From Dendronalium phyllosphericum CENA369 (GTDB lineage: Bacteria > Cyanobacteriota > Cyanobacteriia > Cyanobacteriales > Nostocaceae), in contig NZ_JAECZA010000313.1 in assembly GCF_016056275.1 (NCBI RefSeq), forward strand, positions 1 through 64,000: DNA of 64,000 nucleotides. The letters are read 5' to 3'. The translations under genes and the position numbers were made by a program. The notes under the pieces were generated by a model that was not told where the DNA came from, did no database searches, and was given only the letters and a program-made list of their open reading frames with translations. Below are positions 62,991 through 64,000 of the stretch, one piece after another (within the stretch, counting starts at the first letter, position 1; each line of letters starts with the position of its first letter).

Positions 62991-64000
62991 TCATAACCTC
63001 AGACCTGCCTGTTTCATTAGAGGTAGGATGCGATCGCCAAAAAATTCCAAATCAGGCTTAAAGTCATAGAAGCTCAACTGCAAGCCATCAATACCAGCCT
63101 CTTTCAACTGCACAAACTGCTCGACTACCTGCTCAGGCGTACCGATGACCTCGATGTTACCACCAATAGCCCGGCGCTTTGGTGCATCTTTACCGACGCG
63201 ACCTTTCCAAGCGTGTGCATCGCTGTCGAATCTGCTAAAGCCCGAAGGTGCGGCTGGGTCAGTATGAGCAACGATCGCATCGTGATATTCCCAAGTTTCG
63301 TGCTCAGTTTCCCGGCTAATTACCATCGGGTTGAGGAGTGTCCGTACTTCGCGCCCGATATCGCGCGCAGCTTGCTTTACTCTTTTAGTATGTGCGGGTA
63401 GCGCTGCGATCGCACTCTTGAAATCTGAACCTGCTGGGCTAGTAATAAACACAATGTCAGAATAGCGTGCAGCAAAGGAAATACCTGCTTCTGAGCCTGT
63501 AGCATTGACTAACACCGGACGGCCATATTTCGGTTTAGGTGTGACATAAGCACCATTGAGTTTCCACGAAGACTTACCCTCAAATGAGAAGTTCTCGTTA
63601 TCACCCCATAAACGTTGCAGCACTTCAATAAACTCAGCTGCAAGTTCATAACGATGGTCATGCTCAATGCGGTTCCAACCAAACATTTCGTGTTCAACAG
63701 CGCGATGTCCAGTCACCACGTTAATACCCCAGCGACCCCCTGATATATGGTCGAGTGTTGCGCTGTACTTAGCTAAGTGCAAGGGATGAATCGGCCCGTA
63801 CAACACATGAATGGTGGAAATCAGCATGATCTTTTGTGTCAGGGTCGTGAGTGCAGCTGTGGTCACAAAAGAGTCCAGCGCTTGACCATTGAACACACCA
63901 CCATAGCCACCTTTAGGTAGCCACTGTGATAGTGCAAATACTAAATCAAAGCCCAGCGCCTCGGTTTTTAGCACCAGATCCTTGTTGTATTCAAAGCTCC
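62991..64000 (-). CDS. LLM-class flavin-dependent monooxygenase (SfnG/SsuD-like), 5' end outside
   Basis: The frame is open to the right edge; a GTG at 63974 looks like a start but SFEYNKDLVLKTEALGFD continues upstream in frame as in the family. The 336 visible codons show LGFDLVFALSQW, a GRWGINVVTGH block, FGWNRIEHDHRYELAAEFIEVL and a C-terminal GTPEQVVEQFVQLKEAG. The F420/FMN-dependent luciferase-like family includes alkanesulfonate and dimethyl sulfone monooxygenases, which release sulfite or methanesulfinate. Only a few dozen N-terminal residues are missing. Confidence 0.88.
   Translation of the reverse strand, partial: SFEYNKDLVLKTEALGFDLVFALSQWLPKGGYGGVFNGQALDSFVTTAALTTLTQKIMLISTIHVLYGPIHPLHLAKYSATLDHISGGRWGINVVTGHRAVEHEMFGWNRIEHDHRYELAAEFIEVLQRLWGDNENFSFEGKSSWKLNGAYVTPKPKYGRPVLVNATGSEAGISFAARYSDIVFITSPAGSDFKSAIAALPAHTKRVKQAARDIGREVRTLLNPMVISRETEHETWEYHDAIVAHTDPAAPSGFSRFDSDAHAWKGRVGKDAPKRRAIGGNIEVIGTPEQVVEQFVQLKEAGIDGLQLSFYDFKPDLEFFGDRILPLMKQAGLRL

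Noticed and set aside
1..64000. tRNA, rRNA, tmRNA or riboswitches
   Set aside because: No T-loop GGTTCGAATCC-type signatures, rRNA motifs or known riboswitch cores were found by reading; a covariance-model search would be needed to exclude them.

Overview
The window looks like chromosome (or large plasmid) sequence of a filamentous, probably heterocyst-forming cyanobacterium (Nostoc/Scytonema/Tolypothrix-like). This rests on the dense scatter of the octamer GCGATCGC (HIP1), heptamer-type tandem repeats and dispersed hairpin repeats in spacers and even inside genes, cyanobacteria-restricted families (TIGR03985, DUF6887/DUF6888, Uma2 proteins) and a cyanobacterial aeruginosin-type peptide cluster. 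No rRNA or tRNA gene was seen. Species and replicon cannot be fixed from the sequence alone.

Left part (1-4.3 kb): the end of an IS701-like transposase that carries its own small in-frame insertion, a 1.7 kb gene-poor stretch with repeats, a group 2 sigma-70 factor, and a decayed amidohydrolase fragment. Next comes a type III-A CRISPR-Cas effector locus (about 4.3-16.4 kb) without a convincing array or cas1/cas2. A WYL-type TIGR03985 regulator and a translationally coupled SpoT-like HD hydrolase face away from csx3, csx3-ATPase, cas10/csm1, csm2, csm3, csm4, csm5, cas6 and a separate CARF (APE2256-type) gene. Cas10 keeps the GGDD cyclase motif but shows no HD nuclease motif. csm4 has an in-frame TAA at codon 60, so the complex may be broken. 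Cyclic-oligoadenylate-handling modules are in excess: Csx3, Csx3-ATPase (its domain has lost both His residues) and the CARF protein. Two gene remnants follow: a Uma2 protein and the first 49 codons of a helicase.

The middle (16.8-25.4 kb) is a mixed housekeeping/accessory stretch: an SDR, a GH10 xylanase-like enzyme, a methyltransferase, a DUF1772 membrane protein, a small secreted protein, a DUF6887/DUF6888 pair, a large U32-family protein with microsatellite-like insertions, and a Uma2 nuclease-like protein.

From 60.5 kb down to 25.8 kb all genes lie on the minus strand and form one biosynthetic cluster of the aeruginosin family. An A-KR-PCP loading protein (AerA-like) would activate and reduce an arylpyruvate. 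TubC-C-A-PCP-E (AerB-like) has a code read by eye as leucine and would give D-Leu. AerD/AerE/AerF-like enzymes would make the Choi core from prephenate, and AerG-like C-A-PCP-C-PCP would add it. Downstream lie a desaturase-fold enzyme, an aldo/keto reductase, a peptide-binding lipoprotein-like protein, a 2-oxoglutarate/Fe oxygenase, and a glycosylation/acylation cassette (GT39-type transferase, GtrA, SGNH-like protein, MBOAT acyltransferase). A second C-A-PCP-C NRPS with a proline-like code follows, then MFS and ABC exporters. The cluster therefore suggests a glycosylated, acylated aeruginosin-like peptide with a second, unexplained terminal module. Repeat DNA has entered the NRPS reading frames at equivalent sites in two different genes.

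The right end (60.5-64 kb) holds an iterated 9-bp repeat, a decayed small gene, a sulfonate/nitrate-type ABC substrate-binding lipoprotein and a partial LLM-class flavin monooxygenase, probably for organosulfur use.
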